Positions 25,261 to 37,289 of a stretch of 64,000 bases of DNA are shown here, in pieces. This DNA comes from Massospora cicadina (taxonomy: Eukaryota > Entomophthoromycota > Entomophthoromycetes > Entomophthorales > Entomophthoraceae): contig JAKSZP010000004.1 in the NCBI GenBank assembly GCA_022478985.1, positions 248,001-312,000 of the forward strand, given 5' to 3'. Numbering within the stretch: the first letter of the stretch is position 1; every line of letters starts with the position of its first letter. The position numbers and the translations under genes were made by a program. The notes beneath the pieces are model-generated. The model did no database searches. It was given only the letters and a program-made list of their open reading frames with translations, and had not been told where the DNA came from.

Positions 25261-26000
25261 ACTCACTGTCAGTTTTTTATTTTTATCTAGGCCACCGGTG
25301 TCACCAGGGCATTTACAAACTTTGGATGGTGCAGAGCCCAATCCTGAGCCCTTTACTTTGCTAGCCCAACTGCTACCTGACATTGGGTGCACACTAATCT
25401 CCTTGAAGAGATTATCAAACTTACCTAGACTTGAATCAAATTTGGTGCAATTAGTGATTGCAGCAAGAGAGAAAAGTTTTACCAGTATCTTTGATATTTT
25501 CCTTTGGGTGAATATAATACCAATTAAAATCCTCTTGGCCTGGGCCCTTATTAATTATGTAGATTTGATGTTCCCCTATTTTCTCCCTCAGCTGATCTGG
25601 AATAGTTCACTGAAAAAACTGCCCTGACATTATGTGAATTTCTTGTTTAGAGTATCATTTTAGTATGGTAATTCTTTGTAGTATCCCTTTTAGGGTGATC
25701 CCAGATCCTTACAGTTGTCCTCAACAGTATCCGTGTTAGCTGGGATTGCTGATGGCCTAATATTGAGTTTTAGAGAGTGATAGTATCTGATTGTATAAAG
25801 GGCTATCTTTTTCTTGGAACGTATCTTTAATTTACAAAAAACGTTTGGGTCCCTTATCCAAAATCTCCTCTCCTGACTTCTATAGAAATTTTCTTACCTT
25901 CCTACCTAGTCACATATTGTTGTATATCCTTAATTTACTGATTCTAGTTATTAACTATCTAATCCATGTCCCTTATTATCATTATTTAACTTAAGTTAAT
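25261..26000. other. Unassigned sequence between the LINE and element X
   Basis: No recognised gene. AT-rich with short non-conserved frames on the plus strand. It may include the LINE 5' end near 25250. Confidence 0.3.
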
Positions 26001-26427
26001 TGTGGCATTTGCATTTATAAATGTGATACTTTTTTTAACACTTACCTTTTTGAGCCCAGTAAAATTCCCCCTTTGTTGTGCAGCGCAGGATCTCTTGGCT
26101 GCAAATCAAAGAGTTTATAACTATCTAAAATCTAGATCTGATGGCAGAGCCAGAATTTTGGGGAATCTTTATGTGTTTCCCTCATCATGTTTTGAACCAA
26201 TTCCCCTTATATTTGGTATATAAACATCCTAATCTCAAGAGAACCCCATATTAAAATTCTCAGGTTTTTGGGCTATCCTTGCGCAAACTTTTTTTACTTT
26301 AAATAAAACAATTAGGTCCAAATTCTAGTTTTTGTCTTAAAGCTCCACTGAGGCCATTAATTTAACTGTTGTAACAGATGACCTTCCATCACATTTGGGC
26401 TGATGTAAAGGATGACTACCTGTTACA
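26001..26427 (+). repeat. Element X 5' LTR
   Basis: TGTGGCATTT...CTGTTACA. It aligns with 26876-26941 joined to 40148-40508, including the TTTGGTATATAA promoter block and the TTCTCAGGTTTTTGGGCT block. Confidence 0.8.
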
Positions 26428-26875
26428 TTATTACAAGATCTATCTTTTTGCACCTCACCAGGTACCAACATCCCAAATTTGCCAGATAACAAGATGTCCG
26501 CTGCGCTCCCAACTCCTTTCCTGCCCTCTGTCAGGTCACATGTACCCAAAATACCATCTCCTCTCAGTGCCCCACAATTCATGCCTTCCATTTGTGACTC
26601 TTGTTCTGTTTGACATGGCTGTGCCCTCCACATGTAGCCAGAACACAGTAAGGTTTGTCATTTGCTGCCTCATGTGAGAGTGGTTGCACATCACTTCGCA
26701 GAGGCAGCATTAGTGTTTTCATGTCCACTGTTCCCAAGCATGTAGTGCTATTTTGTATGCCCCTGACATGCTTTACCTGTAGCACCTGCCATCTCTCCTC
26801 TCCCCCTCCTCTGCCATTTCCCAGCAAGGCCTCCATCTTACATGGGGGTGATGTCACAATCTGACCTAAGTCAAT
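26428..26875. other. Element X internal region
   Basis: A 448-bp body. The plus strand lacks a useful frame. The minus strand has a 92-codon frame at 26579-26857 of unknown identity. No gag or pol. I see no TGG-type PBS right after the LTR. Confidence 0.5.
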
Positions 26876-26941
26876 TGTGAAAATTGCATTTTAAATGCAA
26901 TTCATTTTTTAACACTACCTTTTGGAGCTAATGTAGCTCCC
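26876..26941 (+). repeat. Element X 3' LTR, part 1
   Basis: The first 66 bp of the LTR, ending in the 5-bp target site CTCCC (26937-26941) of element B. Continues at 40148. Confidence 0.75.
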
Positions 26942-28365
26942 TATAAGTCCCAGGGAACGTCCTCTGGCTGTTGATCGGGCTATTTTCCTGTAACTGAATA
27001 AGAAGACACTGAAGAGGATGGCGGTACCCCTCGTTACTCAGGGTGATCTCGCTCATGTAGTAGACAATTGCTGGGTAACAGCTCTTCCGCTTTGGATCCC
27101 ACCCCAGTACCCACACTCACCTTGGCAGAACTATCATGGGGAATCAGCGAAAGCTGTGCTGAGATTGTCAAATTGAAATTTATTGAATCTAATTCAAGTG
27201 GTAATCTGGCCAATTCTTGGATCTCAAATGGCTGGAAAGTCATGAAGACTGAGCTATCAGCTGGAATGCCTGACAGTTTTAATTTGATCAATATGTCAAT
27301 CAAACAAATCACCTCCCTACCAAAATCGTCGGGGATCATCCTCAACGGGAAGGCTATAGCATCAGATGCCATCGACAAGGGTTCAAAATCCCCTGTTGAC
27401 AATTTGGGTGTTGCAGCCAATGGGATACTATTGACCAAATAACAGCCCAGTGACTGAGCGCAGGCAGGTTGGGTGTCCCAAACCCGTTCCCAACAAAATG
27501 GACCTGCCCCTATGTGGGGTGGCCTTAGGGATTCCCATTGCTCGTTAGGCCAAACACCATCATGCCAACTATTTGAAACATAACTGAGCCTCAGTTCGGA
27601 CATTTGAGGTCAAACTGACAGTGACTTGGCCCACCACTGAATTTTTTGATGTCAGTTCTCAAGGAATAAACCCATCCATTCCCAAATAATTTGCCAGTTA
27701 GGTCGGAAATTGAGGGCCCCAATCCTGGCTTGTTACTACCCCAACCAACCATTATTTAGTCAGTTGCATAGCACTTAGAAAATGGTTGGTTGATTTTTTT
27801 CCTTTCAATAAAAATTTTGCCAAAAAACCAAACAAAATTTTATTGTATTACTCCTTCTGACCGCATCCCCAATGGCGTTTCCCTGGTGGCCCATTGGTCC
27901 GCATACCAGATGGGCTCTACCAGTACTTATGGTCACTATAGCCCCCTCCGTTGTTGATTGGATTCAGCGAGTCCAAATCGTTGGCTCTATAACCCTGTTA
28001 TCATGAACTTCTGTCAACAGTACATGAGGATCTTGTGGCCGTATGTCTGCCAATTGCAAGAGAGAATCCATCTCCTTGTCTCCCCAGTTGAAATGACCCA
28101 ATATGCCAATGAACTTATTGAAAATATCTCTATGATCCCACCCCTTGCAGCAAGGCCCTCTGGGTCAGGAGTAGGCTCATTGTGGTTTGTCATCGGGATC
28201 ATTCTCACTGTTGTGTTACACCAACAATTCATCATTTCCCAATGCCCACCTTCATATAAAGTATCATTTGGTCGGCAATGCCTCTGGCATTCTGGCTTGC
28301 TTTTTGGGTGCTTACGCATCCTGACTGGCAGGCCGGTCTAAACTTCTTCTACTGTTTCCATGACA
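26942..28365 (+). repeat. Element B 5' LTR
   Basis: Unusually long and with coding content at its 3' end. AATAAA at 27807-27812 would place the R/U5 boundary shortly after, leaving a U5 of about 0.5 kb that encodes most of a membrane-protein-like frame. Confidence 0.85.
27850..28365 (+). CDS. LTR-encoded two-helix membrane-protein-like ORF, 5' LTR copy (frameshifted)
   Basis: The plus-strand frame contains CQLQERIHLLVSPVEMTQYA (about 28040-28100) and GSLWFVIGIILTVVLHQQF (about 28173-28230, predicted helix 1). After a frameshift near 28260 it reads MPLAFWLAFWVLTHPDWQAG (from 28278, helix 2). The second part runs on across the LTR end into gag without a stop. The same protein is encoded without the frameshift at 39638-40150. 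No family recognised. It could be an envelope-like or accessory protein, or an N-terminal extension of Gag. Confidence 0.5.
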
Positions 28366-29402
28366 TAATCAACCAACCATTATTCCCAGCCAATTCCACC
28401 TTGTTCTTCGAACTGGGCACTGCAGTGGTTACCCTTTACCAAATGAATGTACAATCAGTAGCTTGCTGTTTGTTGTTTGTTTGGTCACTTTCCAATTTTG
28501 GGAGAAGTATCCACTATACCTTGGGAAATTTTCTTCAGTCCACCCAAGCTACGCGGATGGCGGCTTCTCCTCCTTCCACTATCCCAGAAGGAAGCTTGAG
28601 TATCCCTTCCTGGGAGATTGCCAATCAAGTTCTTGACGCACTTGATGAGGTTCAAATGCGTACAGCTATCACGCTTAACAACGCTTCCACGTTATCTCAT
28701 GCCCAACAAGGGCTTGCGTTGTTAGACGCTGTGGATGGGAATGCCCGCCGTTGGGTTAGAAGCCTTCTGCGCTCTTCCTCACAAGCAGGAGACCCCACCC
28801 CACTGATGGCTGTCATGTCGGCTGCCCTGAAACCCCCTGTGTCACAATCAGACCACCTATTCAGACTGATCTATGCCATAGCTGAGGCTCCTAGCCTGGG
28901 TTCTTTGATCTCTACCTTCCCTGAACTGGCCCCCATGTCAGGTCTCTCTATCAATATGCTTCAGGCAGTCTTTAGATCAGGCTTGGACTCAGGCTCTGCT
29001 CATCACGAGGTCTGGTCCACCGCCCAAGGATCAGTAGATCAAATATGTGCCACCACGACCTCCATTAATTCCTTCCTCCGCCACATTACCTATTATCAAA
29101 AGGGGAATTTTATGATCAGGTTATTCAAAGTAGATGCAGACGATGCGCCTTCCTTCAAACTAGTGGTAGATCTGGGTGCCAATTCTGTTGTAACCCCTAT
29201 GTCCAAGTTGGCCAATACAGAATCACTTATAAATGAATCTGTTATGGCCCAGACAGAGGAAGTCGCTTCCCCTGCCCTCGTACTCCCAATCTTTGCTCCA
29301 GCAAAAGCCCCTGACCTTACCCCCAATATGCCAGTTATTTCTTCAGTCACAAAAGAGTCAGTCGAATCTTCCAATAAACAAAACTCCGCCTATTTCCTAT
29401 GA
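28366..29402 (+). pseudogene. Element B gag-like ORF
   Basis: Open frame to 29402, continuous with the LTR frame that begins upstream. After a short hydrophobic stretch comes MAASPPSTIPEGSLSIPSWE (from about 28557). The following helical, Ala/Leu-rich domain includes AQQGLALLDAVDGNARRWVR. It ends in an Ala/Pro/Val-rich, acidic tail. Gag is inferred from position before the protease; no zinc knuckle is visible. Confidence 0.6.
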
Positions 29403-29750
29403 AGATTAGTGTTGGCACGCATCATGTTTCCTTTGAGGACCTGGTGGATACTGAAGCTGCAGGGAGCTTTATGAGTGTTGGCTGGCTCAAAAATTGGAAC
29501 TTGGAATGTATGCAGGTCCCTCAGTGATGGTGGCCTCATCTGCTTCTCAGACCTCATATGTCATTCGCCAACCGGTACCTTTTTCAATCCACCAGTTCAG
29601 CTTTTGCAATCAATTTTCAGCCATGCTGAACCTGGAGTTTCCAGTGATCTTAGGTGTGGTTTGGTGGCGCCAACAACATGTTAAGATTCACTTGGAGTCT
29701 AATACGTTGTCATTTGCTAATGATCATCTGGAGGGAGAATTTCCTTGATT
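29403..29750 (+). pseudogene. Element B aspartic protease
   Basis: The translation begins with a VDTEAAGSF motif (about 29449-29475) where DTGAAGSF is expected, so the active-site Gly is lost. It ends with LEFPVILGVVWWRQQH (about 29630-29680) and SNTLSFANDHL, typical of this class of gypsy protease. A frameshift near 29490 separates the halves. Confidence 0.75.
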
Positions 29751-30600
29751 GACACTCTTAAGAAGACACAAGGAACCAGTTCTATTACTTCCCTAGTCAC
29801 TTCTGCGGGCATTTAGGCCAATTTTCCTGAGAGCTTAATGCACTATCGGAGAATCTTTGACTTGGAAAAGGCGGATCCCTGCCCCTGCACACTAGGTTTG
29901 ACTGCAGGTTTTGAACGACCATGGAGTTGGTGAACATCAACTTCCCGTTGTATCCCCATACAGCGGAGGAAGAAGTTGCACTCAATACCTGGTTGGACAA
30001 TATGCTGAAAAAAGGGTGACTGTTCAAGGAGACCTCACCCATCGCCTCCCCCATCATCTTTGCCAGAAAGGCGGATGGTTCTCTTCATCCCTGCGTAGAT
30101 TATAGCCATTTAAATAAAATAGCGGTTTCTGATCCCTACCCCCTGCCTCTGGAGCAGATGATCAGCCAGGCAATCGCCAAATCCCATGTGTTCTCTAAGC
30201 TGTATCTGGTGAACGTTTTCAACCAAATTTAGGTAATGAAAGGGCAGGAATGGTTAACAGCAATTCAGATGAAGCGCGGCATTTTCCAATTTCGTGTAAT
30301 GCCCTTCAGGCTGAAAAATTCTCCCAATACATTTCAAAATATGATTAAAAATGTAATGGGTGACCTCCAGTTTACCTATGCAGTTGCATACATCGATGAT
30401 ATCCTGGTTCACTCCCCAACTCCTGAACAACACGCTACTGACTTGAAAGCAGTGGTGGCCGCCTTGCATAAGGCAGGCTTGTTCATCAAGCCTTCCAAGT
30501 GCAAGTTTTATAAGGAGGAGGTTACCTTCCTTGGGAACCTCATCCTCAAGGATGGTTATGCAATCCCTCCCAACAAGCTAGACGCAATCTGAGAATGGCC
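29751..30600 (+). pseudogene. Element B reverse transcriptase
   Basis: Blocks are a PLPLEQMISQAIAKSHVFSK-like start (about 30150-30200), GIFQFRVMPFRLKNSPNTFQ (about 30275-30335) and VAYIDDILVHSPTPEQH (about 30385-30435). The catalytic YIDD is intact. One stop precedes MKGQEW (TAG at 30231). The frame ends with a TGA at 30590 in AI-stop-EWP, where Arg (CGA) is the usual residue. Confidence 0.9.
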
Positions 30601-31210
30601 AACCCCAACTACGCAAAAACAACTTCAGAATTTCTTGGGAACCATCATTTTCCTAAAAACATTTTCCCCGGCACTTTCCCAGATGGCCGCACCACTCCAT
30701 TCCTTTACAGGGAAAAACGTACCATTTCGCTGGACGCCTGAATGCCAGCAGGCATTCAAATCAATCAAAGAGGTGTTTGTGTCTCCACCCATTTTAAAGC
30801 ATGCCAATCCCATTAAGCCATATATTGTGGCATGTGATGCCTCATTGGTAGCAGTGGGAGCGGTGTTGCTTCAGGAGCACAATGGTTTAGAACACCTGGT
30901 TGCTTACTTTTCCTGGAAGTTCACGGCAACGGAGCAGTTTTGGGCCATATATGACAAAGAATTGGCTGCTGTTGTATGAGCATTAACTCATTGGCAGTAT
31001 CTGTTGCAGGGCGCTCAACATAAATTGATGGTCCGCACAGATCACCAGGCTCTTTTATATTTTCATAAACCCCAAAAATTGGCGCATTGACAAGCCCAAA
31101 CCTATTGGGACCTGTGCAGTTTTAACTTTAAATATGAATTTGTAAAAGGTGCACTTAATGTATTTCCCAAATTTCTAAGTCGCAGTCCCACCCACTGTTC
31201 CTCAGACCTG
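30601..31210 (+). pseudogene. Element B RNase H
   Basis: Visible motifs are VACDASLVAVGAVLLQE (about 30830-30880), YDKELAAVV (about 30950-30978) and VRTDHQALLYFHKPQKL (about 31030-31085), carrying the acidic catalytic residues. In-frame TGA codons at 30977 and 31088 again sit where CGA (Arg) is expected. Confidence 0.88.
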
Positions 31211-32460
31211 GAGGAATTGGACCTCGTTACCTCGATTCCTGCCACCCAAATTCTGTTGATTGTTCCCCCCGTCATCTTGTTCATTGCTTTGGCTCATGAC
31301 GCCCCACTAGTGGCCCAGGTTTTAGTCAGTCAAATGGCTTGCCCTGAGGGCATAGCGTTGGTCAAGCAGTTGGCTCACCCGAGTCACAAACATTCTCTAT
31401 ACTCCTTAGAGGAGGGACTCATTTACTTTTGATCTTGCATTTGGGTTCCCCCTCCTTCCAATTGGAGGTATTCCACGCACATCATGATCCCCCCACGGTT
31501 GGACATCCTGGCAACAAAAAATGCATTGATTTGATCAAGAGGACCTTCAATTGTGCAGGTCTGACGAAAGAGGTTCTGGCCTGGATCACTGATTGTGTTA
31601 TTTGCGCCAGGTCTAAGTCAGATCGCTCCAGTAAAAATGGGCTCCTGCACCCCTTATAGCAGGTGGAGGGGCCATGGACATCGGTGTCCATGGACTTTAT
31701 TGTCAAACTCCCCTGTTCTAATGGGTTCACAGTGGTGATGGTAGTGGTGGATCGCTTCATGAAATTTTCCCTTTTTATACCTTGTACTTCCACAATTATG
31801 TCATAAGAAACTTCCCACCTTTTCGTACGCCATGTGTTTTTGATGTTTGGTCTCCCCCAGGAGATCATCAGTGACCGTGGTTCCCAGTTTGCCACGCAGT
31901 TTTGGAGTGAACTTCTATCGATTCTGAAAATATCCCCCTGTCACTCCATGGCATATCATCCCCAGTCTGATGGACAAACCAAGCAGGTAAATCAGGTCCT
32001 TGAAAAGTACCTGCATTGCTATGCTGCAGCCGCGCAGGATACTTGGGCAAGTGATCTTCTTCTCACCCAATTTGCTTGCAATAACGGAACCCATGCATCC
32101 ATGGGGTTTTCCCCCTATGAAGTAATGCTGGGTTACAATCCTTCATTTTTGGTCGGGCCATGCTTGCATCCTGAGGTTCAAGCTGCCGCGGATCACGCTG
32201 CCCATATCAGATTGACTCTAGCCTTAGTGCGGGAACACCTCACTCAAGCCATAGATGACTACAAGCAGTTTACGGATTGTAAGTGCCTTCCAGGTCACAA
32301 TTTTATGGTGGATTCCTACATCATGCTCAATACCTGTCACTTAAAAATAAAGCCCCTTCCCGTAAATTCACTAGTAAATGCTCAGGTCCCCATTTGGTGG
32401 AGGAGGTACTGGGAAATGGGGCATTCTGACTGAAGCTCCCTGCACATTGGAAGCAGCATC
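31211..32460 (+). pseudogene. Element B integrase
   Basis: A zinc domain with HAHHDPPTVGHPG (about 31468-31510) and CVICARSK (about 31595-31620) is followed by catalytic-core motifs. These are SMDFIVKLP (31683-31710), VVDRF, ISDRGSQFATQFW (31868-31905), and YHPQSDGQTKQVNQVLEKYL (about 31955-32015), with a Lys at the position normally held by the catalytic Glu. The tail NNGTHASMGFSPYEVMLGY follows. Stops at 31430 and in the 31800 area break it. Confidence 0.88.
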
Positions 32461-32811
32461 CTGTTTTCCATGTTTCCCAGCTGTCACCCTTCAAGGGTGC
32501 AATTCCCATGGAACTGGAACCAATTGACATTGATAATGGGGAAGAGGCCGAGGTAGAGGCTATCCTGGCATCCTAGAAATCCTGACGTTCTGTACAATAT
32601 CTCATGGCCTGGAAAGGGTATCTGGCCTACAAAAACAGTTGGGTCAAGGTGCGCGATTGCGCTAATTGCATGGCCCTGGTTGAAGCATTCCACACATCCC
32701 ACCCCAATGCCCCCCCCCAAAAAAAGTTGCGATGATTATGGCGATCAAGTTACACAAGGCGCACAAGAATGTGGCTCTTGTACAGTTTCCCAATGGTGGG
32801 GCCCTTCCTTT

Positions 32812-32826
32812 GGAAAAAGGAAAAAG
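32812..32826 (+). promoter_or_regulatory. Element B polypurine tract
   Basis: GGAAAAAGGAAAAAG just upstream of the 3' LTR start, the primer site for plus-strand DNA. Confidence 0.7.
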
Positions 32827-32829
32827 TAG

Positions 32830-33684
32830 TGTAAGTACCAGGGGAACATCCTCTGGCTATTGATTGGGCCATTTTCCTGTTCCTGAATAAGAAGACACTG
32901 AAGAGGATGGTGGTACCCCTTGTTACTCAGGGCGATCTCACTCATATAGTAGATGAGCGCTGGGTAACAGCTCTTCCACTTTGGATCCCACCCCCAGTAC
33001 CCACACTCACCTCATCAGAACTGTTACAGGGAATCAGCAAAATCTGTGCTGAGATTGTCAAATTGAAATTGATTGAATATAATTTGAGTGGTAATCTGGA
33101 TGATGCTTGGATCTCAAAATGGCTGGAAAGGCACAAAGACTGAGCTATTGGCTGGAACGCCTGACAGTTCCAATTTGATCAATATGTCAATCAAACAAAT
33201 CACCTCCCTACCAAAATCGTCAGGGATCATCCTCAATGGGCAGGCTATAGCATCAGATGCCATTGACGAGGGTTCAAAATTCCTTGTTGACAATTTGGGC
33301 GTTGCAGCCAATGGGATGCTACTGACTGAACAAACAGCCCAGCAACTGATCGCAGGTGGGTTGGGTGTTAAAACCTGTTCCCAACCAAATGGACCTGCCC
33401 CTATGTGGGGTGGCCTTGGGGGATTCCTGTCACTTGTTGGGCTAAACGCCGTCACGCCAACTGTCAGAAATGTAGCTGATCCTCAGTTCAGACATTCAAG
33501 GTTGAACCAACAGTGACTTGGCCCACCGCCAAATTTTTTGATGTCAGTTCTTAAAGATCAAACCTGTCCATTCCCAAGTAATTTGCCGGTTAGGTTGAAA
33601 TTGAGGGCCCCATCCCAGCTTGTTATTACCCCAACTGACCACTATTTAATCAGTTGCATAGCACTGAGAATATTGTTGGTCAAT
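32830..33684 (+). repeat. Element B 3' LTR, part 1
   Basis: Colinear with 26942-27790. Interrupted after TCAAT (33680-33684) by element D. Continues at 39568. Confidence 0.85.
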
Positions 33685-34178
33685 TGTTGTAAAATTGGTG
33701 ATATCCAAGAGATACACTGACAGATTTGCACAGAGTCCAACCCACTGAGCAAGTAGGAACAATGATATGACAATTGTTGCCCTTTTAACACAAAATAAAC
33801 TTATAAAATAATATGGAGCACTAGCTCCCGCTACTTCTTTATTTAGTCTTAATAATATAGTGGCTTTTCCCCAAGTCTGCTGACCTTCAGCCTATTTAAT
33901 AACAACCCCTCTTGATCATTTCATCTTGCTTATATATTGTAGTGACTTCAGATGCTACAACTTGTATGGCTTAGTAATTTAATTCGCCATATCTTATTGG
34001 CTCCATCAATTCTTCATTTGTTGATTTCATAATTGTCTAATTTAAGGCGATTTCCCAATAACCCAATATCGCCTCAATTTGCAGCTTCAATTACCATGAC
34101 CAGTTCGATTCTGGTGGATTCCTATTCATTTCGCCATGACAACTGGGGCTATCATCCAGTCATATCAGGATCGCGACA
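33685..34178 (-). repeat. Element D 3' LTR
   Basis: TGTTGTAAAATTGG...CGCGACA on the plus strand. On the element strand it carries a TATATAAG box (about 33932-33940) and an AATAAAG signal (about 33830). Confidence 0.93.
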
Positions 34179-34200
34179 TTACCCCCCCCCTTTGACTGGA
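34179..34200 (-). promoter_or_regulatory. Element D polypurine tract
   Basis: The plus strand reads TTACCCCCCCCCTTTGACTG, i.e. a purine run on the element strand immediately inside the 3' LTR. Confidence 0.7.
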
Positions 34201-34211
34201 CAATAAGGCTT

Positions 34212-35265
34212 CTATTGCTTATACACACGGAGGAACTTGGCATGCACTCGGTTGATGATTTGACCACTAGTGGGGTCCTTGATAGTATATGTGTCCACAC
34301 CTGTCTTTTCAATAACTTTGAATGGCCTAATCCAGATTCTGGCCAACTTGTGTTTTTGGCCAAACCCATGTTGGTCATGGAAGAGAACCATATCACCTTC
34401 CTTGAACTTCACCAAACCGCTGACATACTTGATCAGCAGCCCAAGTCCTAATCTTTTTTGCTAAGCTGAAGGAATATGCTTCAGTCTGCAATTTGATCAG
34501 AATGTTTGCAAGGTTAGTCAAATAACGGTGGGGTTCCATTCTGCCAGTGTCTTCTACACATGAATAAAGTAACGCCAGAAGAGCTGGGTGTCAGCCGTAA
34601 AGCAGTTAGAATGGGCTTTTCCCCATGGCAGAATGATAACTGATGTTATAAGCAAACACAGCAGTGGAAAGAAGGGATGTCCAATCAGATGGTCAATCCG
34701 TTACTAATTTGTGTAGGATATTGATCAGATTCCCATTCACTTGTTTGACCATTCCATTAGATTTGGGGTGGTATGGGGTCTTTAGAACCCCGCGAATTCC
34801 CATGAGATCATTCAGTTTGGGGAGGATGTGCAAGGTGAAGTTAGTTCCGTTGTCAGTGAGAATAAAATGAGGGCATCCATGTCACTTAATAGGACACTTT
34901 ATCACAAACTTGGCCACTGTAACTGCCCCTAAATCTCGTATTGCCCTTGCTTTGACCCACCAAGTCAAATGGTCAATAGCCACAAGGATATACTTGCATC
35001 AGTTAGCTCCTGTTGGTAAGGTACCAACAACATCCAAGGACATAGTATGCCAAGAAAAGTGTGGTTTCACTACCTGGTATGAAGTCTTATGGCGGAATGA
35101 CTTCTCCACTTGACACTGATGGCAACAGGAAATGGTTTCAAGCACATCAAAGTTCATGCTTTCCCAATAGTACTGAGGGCGCAACATCTCCATTGTCTTA
35201 CGCGCCCCCCATGTCTGACTACCTTGTGAGCACACATAATAATTCCTGACTGGGATGAGGGTCAT
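34212..35265 (-). pseudogene. Element D integrase
   Basis: A degraded zinc domain with CCHCC-like CCHQCQ (about 35135-35118) is followed by SLDVVGTLPTGAN (about 35040-35000) and LVAIDHLTWWVKA. Then come LTDNGTNF and [14 protein letters not shown], where Lys replaces the catalytic Glu. The C-terminal GPY/F-like domain is intact as a 67-codon frame (34415-34212) with KEGDMVLFHD, FKVIEKTGVDTYTIKD and VHAKFLRVY. Confidence 0.88.
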
Positions 35266-35529
35266 GGAAAATTCACCGTGGAATCGCTGATCCGCTTATA
35301 TAGTTCCCCATTCCATTGGAAGGTATTCGCTCTCATTTCATTTAACGCTTTTATCACTTGAGGCAGTTCATCATCATATTTTCCACAGATCATTTTGTCA
35401 AACATTATATCACTTACATCTGCCATAACTGCAATTGTTGGTAATCTCGATAAACAATTGGCATTCTGGTGTTTTACTCCAGGTCAATGAAGAATTTTGA
35501 AGTTGTATGCTTGAAATTTAAAAGCCCAT

Positions 35530-35834
35530 CGAGCCAGGCGCCCTTCCAGTTCTTTCAGATTTTAAAACCAGCGTAGTGAGGCATGTTCCATTACAACTTT
35601 GAATTTCACTCCATGCAGATACACCCAGAATTGCTTATAGGCGTAGATCACCACTAAGCACTCCTGCTCAGTGATGGTATAATTGCACTCATGGCTGTTC
35701 AAGCTATGACTGCAATATGCCATGGGGTGTTCCTCTCCTTCCTCATCTTTTTGGGATAGTACTGTCCCTACAGCGGAAAGGGATGCATCTATCTGAACGA
35801 TGAATTCTTTTTCAAAATTAGGATAATTTAACAC
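35530..35834 (-). pseudogene. Element D RNase H
   Basis: FIVQIDASLSAVGTVLSQKD, TITEQECLVVIYAYKQFW and FKVVMEHASLRWF in order. The third acidic site (TDH in relatives) reads MEH. Confidence 0.85.
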
Positions 35835-35989
35835 TGGCGTGCTGATCAGTGCAGTACAAAGCGTATCAAAAGCGTGTTGCTGTTGTTCCGTCCATTCAAA
35901 AGTGGTGTCTTTCCTTAATAACTCAAATAGTGGGCCCCCAATATAGCTGAATTTATGGGATGAACCGCCGGTAATATCCGACCATTCCC

Positions 35990-37049
35990 AAAAAGACCTG
36001 TATATCTCGCTTACTGTTGTGTAGAGTCATCTTCCAAATGGCTTCCACTTTGGCTGGTTGAGGTCTCAGCCCTATGGCATCAACCACAAATCTCAGGTAC
36101 TCCAGCTGGTCCTTAAAGAAGTGACATTTCCGGGGTTTGATCTTGATGTTGGCCTCAGCGAGCTGGCAGAATACAGCTTCTAAATGGTCGAGGTGTTTGG
36201 AGAAGGTTCAGGAGAAAACATTAATATTGTCAAGGTATACAAGGACACATGACAATTTTAGGTCCACAATAATAGTGTCCGTCGCCCGCTGGAACGTAGC
36301 TGGGGCATTACACAGCCCTTGTGGCATCTGGGTTGGTTGGAAAAGCTCTTTGGATGTGATTACAGCACACTTCTGCTCCACTGGTGGCAACTCGATTTTC
36401 CAGTAGCTTGAGATCAGGCCCATAGCTGAGAAGAAACGAGCTCCCCTAGCCAATCTAAAGCATTGTCAATCCGTGGTAAGGGATAGGAGTCCTTTTTAGT
36501 GATGCTGTTGAGCTTCCAGTAGTCTATTACTACACGGTTGGTGCCATCCTTCTTTTTTACAATAAGAACAGGTGAAGCCCATGGGCTCTTGGATGGCTCA
36601 AGCATCCCTTGTTGTAATAACTTGTTGATTTTCTCAGTAACCACATCTCTCGCTGCCCGAGAATGGTGGATCAGTCAAGACCTTATTGGAGGATGATCGC
36701 CAGTGTCCAATTGATGGACCATCCCCCAAGCACACCCTAAATCATGGTCATTGACAGCAAAATTTTCTTTATATTTTTGAAATAAAGCAATTGCTCTATC
36801 CTTCTGTGATTCTGATAGCCCCATTAATCCATCACTTGAAGCAACTTCCATTACACTAAGCTGCGGTGAGGATGGCAGACCAAATTCCTCTAGTGACCCA
36901 AAGTCATGAACTGAATGAACCTCCTCAACAGGGATTAAGTGTAAATATGCCACTACTTGGTGGCGGCGGATTTGCAGTGGAATTATTTGTAGATTTGTGA
37001 GCAAAACTTTGATCTCCCCCTGCCCTAGTAAAATAATACCTGGAGCCAC
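35990..37049 (-). pseudogene. Element D reverse transcriptase
   Basis: Blocks are SESQKDRAIALFQKYKENFA (about 36815-36760), [20 protein letters not shown] (about 36585-36525), MPQGLCNAPATFQRATD (about 36340-36290) and LVYLDNINVFS (about 36240-36208). The YLDD catalytic pair reads YLDN, so it is inactive. A frameshift occurs near 36420. Confidence 0.9.
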
Positions 37050-37289
37050 TTGGGGCTCAAGCCGTGATTGCTAATATGGCCCAATGACCTCCCCATAGAG
37101 TCCGTTTGGAATTTCAATTACCAAGTCAGTGTTCACTATAACTTGATGCCCCAATGGAATAGATATAGTTCTGGCAGCTCTGAGCGGCAGCCCTTGATAT
37201 TCATATATCTGTTGAGGAAGGGCTCAGGTTTTGCCCTTTAACCAATGGTAGTGCACTGGAATGACTCCGTTGCTATAAGCTAGATTAGT

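Noticed and set aside
27034..27603. 189-codon minus-strand frame in the B 5' LTR as a gene
   Set aside because: It is antisense to the LTR, and the corresponding region of the 3' LTR is broken into shorter frames; no family recognised.
26040..28365. Treating 26001-26427 as part of element B
   Set aside because: The 427-bp repeat pairs with 26876-26941 plus 40148-40508 once B is removed, so it belongs to a separate element.
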